Positions 35,590 to 37,329 of a DNA stretch of 37,329 nucleotides are shown piece after piece. The notes below the pieces were generated by a model, which saw only the letters and a list, made by a program, of their open reading frames with translations, made no database searches and had not been told where the DNA came from. The position numbers were made by a program, and so were the translations under genes. The stretch's first letter is position 1. Each line of letters begins with the position of its first letter. This stretch comes from Bacteroidia bacterium (lineage in GTDB: Bacteria; Bacteroidota; Bacteroidia; Bacteroidales; Paludibacteraceae), in NCBI GenBank assembly GCA_009929445.1, contig SAAL01000030.1, forward strand, positions 1-37,329, read 5' to 3'.

Positions 35590-35597
35590 TATCTTTG
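35590..35597 (+). promoter_or_regulatory. -7 box for gldG
   Basis: TATCTTTG, an exact TAnnTTTG match, 54 bases before the gldG ATG. No TTG at the usual -33 position. Confidence 0.5.
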
Positions 35598-35651
35598 CAA
35601 TAGTTATCGCAAGTTTCAGTATAAATAATCTGCCGGCTAACTCCTGATCGC

Positions 35652-37329
35652 ATGAAATCTGTTTCAAAATCTTCTGTCATTTTATTTATTTCGATAATCC
35701 TGCTCATTGGATTATCCGGAATATTCCTCTTCAGAATTGACCTTACATCGGACAAAAGGTTCACTGTGAGCCGCCAAACGAGGGAGTTGATGAAGTCGGT
35801 GAGTCAACCTGTGAAAGTTACCGTATATCTCACAGGCGATCTGAATCCTGGTTTCATGCGTCTGAAAAAAAGCACCACCGACATGCTGACCGAACTGAAT
35901 ATTTACAGCAAAGGTAAAATAACCATCGAACTGAAGACTCCGGTGGAAAGCAGTACAGATAATAAAAAAGAGATTGAATACAGCGAACTCGAAAAACGGG
36001 GTATGACAGCAACATCTGTACACGACAAGGATAAGGAAGGCAAATTCATACAAAAAATCATATTTCCCTGGGTGGAATTATCCTGCAACGGAAAAATAAT
36101 CCCTGTAAATCTGCTGAAAAATAATCCCGGCCTTTCGGGTGATGAAAATCTTAATATTTCCTTAGAAAACCTGGAATTTGAACTTACAGATGCCTTTTAC
36201 CGGCTTACAAAAACCAAAATAGAAAAAATAGCCTTTCTGGAAGGACACGGTGAACTGAATGAAACAGAGACATACGAAGCCTCCAAATCACTGAGCCGGT
36301 ATTTTCAGATTGACAGGGGAGTAATAGGCACTGATGCCGGTGTGCTGAATGATTACAAAGTCGTAATCATTGCCAAACCTACCAACCCCTTCAGCGAGAA
36401 GGACAAATACGTACTGGATCAGTACCTGATGAACGGAGGCTCTTTACTCTGGCTTATCGATGGAGTAAGAATCTCTGAGAAATCACTGACCGAAACCGGT
36501 GAAACTCCGGCAATACCTTATGAACTCAACCTGGAAGACATGCTATTTCGCTATGGAGTTCGGATTAATCCGTCGCTGGTGCAGGATGTTCAATGTGCAT
36601 TGATGCCGGTGAATGTAGCCCCTACAGGTCAGAAACCTCAGTTTGAGCCAATCCCGTGGGTATTCTCACCCCTTCTGCTCACCTCAGGGTCACATCCGGT
36701 AAGCCGAAATATCTCACCTGTACAAGCCAGATTTGCTTCTTCCCTCGATCTGGTGGGCAATGATAAAAATACAGTAAAAAAATTGCTGCTGGCCAGCTCC
36801 GGACAATCACACCTGCTGCCTGCTCCGGGCAAAATATCCATGACCGATTTACCCGATGTGAAAGACCGCAATTATTTTTCCGTGTCACACATTCCTGTGG
36901 GTGTAAGTATCGAAGGTGTTTTTGAGTCGGTATTCGCCAACCGGATTCCGCCTGTGGAAATAGTGAATCCGGCTCCGGTGAAAAAAACAAGTTTTGTTAC
37001 ACGACAGATTGTCATTGCCGACGGAGATATCATCCGTAATGACATCCAACTATCGGGAGACTCCATCCGTACATTGCCGCCCGGATTTGACCGGTACACC
37101 TCACAGCAATTCGGCAACAACGATTTAATTGTCAACAGCATTCTGTTTCTGACCGACAATAATAACCGGATTGCACTCCGCTCACGAACCTTACCACTGC
37201 GGTTGTTAAAAAAGAATACCTCTACATCTGAGCTTACCCGATTGCAGCTGATCAATGTTGTTCTTCCGCTTCTCCTACTGCTCCTCGGTGGAGTTGTATA
37301 TCATTGGATAAGAAAAAGGAGATACAGGT
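35652..37329 (+). CDS. gldG: GldG family ABC-transporter-associated protein (3' end cut by window edge)
   Basis: 559 codons are visible and no stop is reached. An N-terminal membrane segment (about 8-27) is followed by a long periplasmic part with the GldG/IFT52-like domain (LTSDKRFTVSRQTRELMKSV; EKIAFLEGHGELNE; VVIIAKPTNPFSEKDKYVLD) and LDQYLMNGGSLLWLIDGV. A C-terminal membrane segment (about 533-551) and a basic tail complete it, so only a few codons are missing. GldG works with GldF and GldA in a transporter needed for gliding in Flavobacterium. No gldF precedes it here. Confidence 0.9.
   Translation, partial: MKSVSKSSVILFISIILLIGLSGIFLFRIDLTSDKRFTVSRQTRELMKSVSQPVKVTVYLTGDLNPGFMRLKKSTTDMLTELNIYSKGKITIELKTPVESSTDNKKEIEYSELEKRGMTATSVHDKDKEGKFIQKIIFPWVELSCNGKIIPVNLLKNNPGLSGDENLNISLENLEFELTDAFYRLTKTKIEKIAFLEGHGELNETETYEASKSLSRYFQIDRGVIGTDAGVLNDYKVVIIAKPTNPFSEKDKYVLDQYLMNGGSLLWLIDGVRISEKSLTETGETPAIPYELNLEDMLFRYGVRINPSLVQDVQCALMPVNVAPTGQKPQFEPIPWVFSPLLLTSGSHPVSRNISPVQARFASSLDLVGNDKNTVKKLLLASSGQSHLLPAPGKISMTDLPDVKDRNYFSVSHIPVGVSIEGVFESVFANRIPPVEIVNPAPVKKTSFVTRQIVIADGDIIRNDIQLSGDSIRTLPPGFDRYTSQQFGNNDLIVNSILFLTDNNNRIALRSRTLPLRLLKKNTSTSELTRLQLINVVLPLLLLLLGGVVYHWIRKRRYR

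Larger units (their letters stand above)
35100..35651. other. Divergent spacer between parA and gldG
   Basis: 552 AT-rich bases with no supported gene. It holds the parA promoter (35210-35240), REP-like copy F (35289-35322) and the gldG -7 box (35590-35597). Confidence 0.75.

Overview
The window looks like chromosomal DNA from a member of the Bacteroidota, probably order Bacteroidales (a Paludibacter- or Dysgonomonas-like relative; the rank is inference). The evidence is: about 15 upstream regions carry the Bacteroidetes -7 box TAnnTTTG, several with a TTG or TTTG about 18-21 bases further upstream; Shine-Dalgarno sequences are mostly absent; and the gene families are lineage-typical (DUF3078, DUF5683, DUF6089-like, GldG, BamA followed by two Skp genes, and extracellular enzymes with type IX secretion (T9SS) C-terminal domains). 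No rRNA, tRNA, CRISPR array, transposase or prophage gene was recognised.

Layout. (1) 1-4050, minus strand: a glycan-degradation operon, transcribed GH43-like, then GH105, then GH2 (cut by the left edge). The combination suggests plant arabinogalactan or pectin side-chain breakdown. (2) 4250-13982: housekeeping genes. These are cvpA-rnhB; a DUF3078 outer-membrane-type protein; a small ribbon-helix-helix-like protein with rmuC, divergent from yraN; pyrE-SRPBCC-argH; comF and an undecaprenol/diacylglycerol kinase on the minus strand; a secreted thermonuclease; and efp. (3) 14172-19932: two large secreted enzymes. One is a GH20 beta-hexosaminidase with two tandem C-terminal modules, broken by a single-base frameshift in an A7 run. 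The other is an endonuclease I with a T9SS tail. (4) 20030-24379: sucC, sucD, a nucleoside-recognition (SpmA/SpmB-type) membrane protein and ybeY. The spacers between sucC and sucD and between the SpmA/B-type gene and ybeY are bracketed by inverted copies of a GC-rich REP-like palindrome. (5) 24701-30346: the envelope cluster DUF6089-like, uppS, bamA, skp1, skp2. (6) 30408-35099, minus strand: parA-parB-DUF5683-mltD, then a MerR regulator and a YgbA-type cysteine-rich protein. (7) 35652 to the right edge: gldG without gldF upstream.

How the genes fit together. UppS supplies the lipid carrier for wall and surface glycans, BamA and the Skp chaperones build the outer membrane, and MltD remodels peptidoglycan. 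ParAB segregates the chromosome. SucCD interconverts succinyl-CoA and succinate, central to Bacteroidales energy metabolism. The secreted hydrolases (GH2, GH105, GH43, GH20, nucleases) feed on plant or host glycans and extracellular DNA. The most notable non-genic structure is the family of six REP-like units (21168-21192, 21370-21398, 21443-21470, 23842-23875, 23926-23953, 35289-35322). Nothing here is clearly an undescribed defence or mobile system. The repeat family and the GH20 homopolymer frameshift are the best leads.
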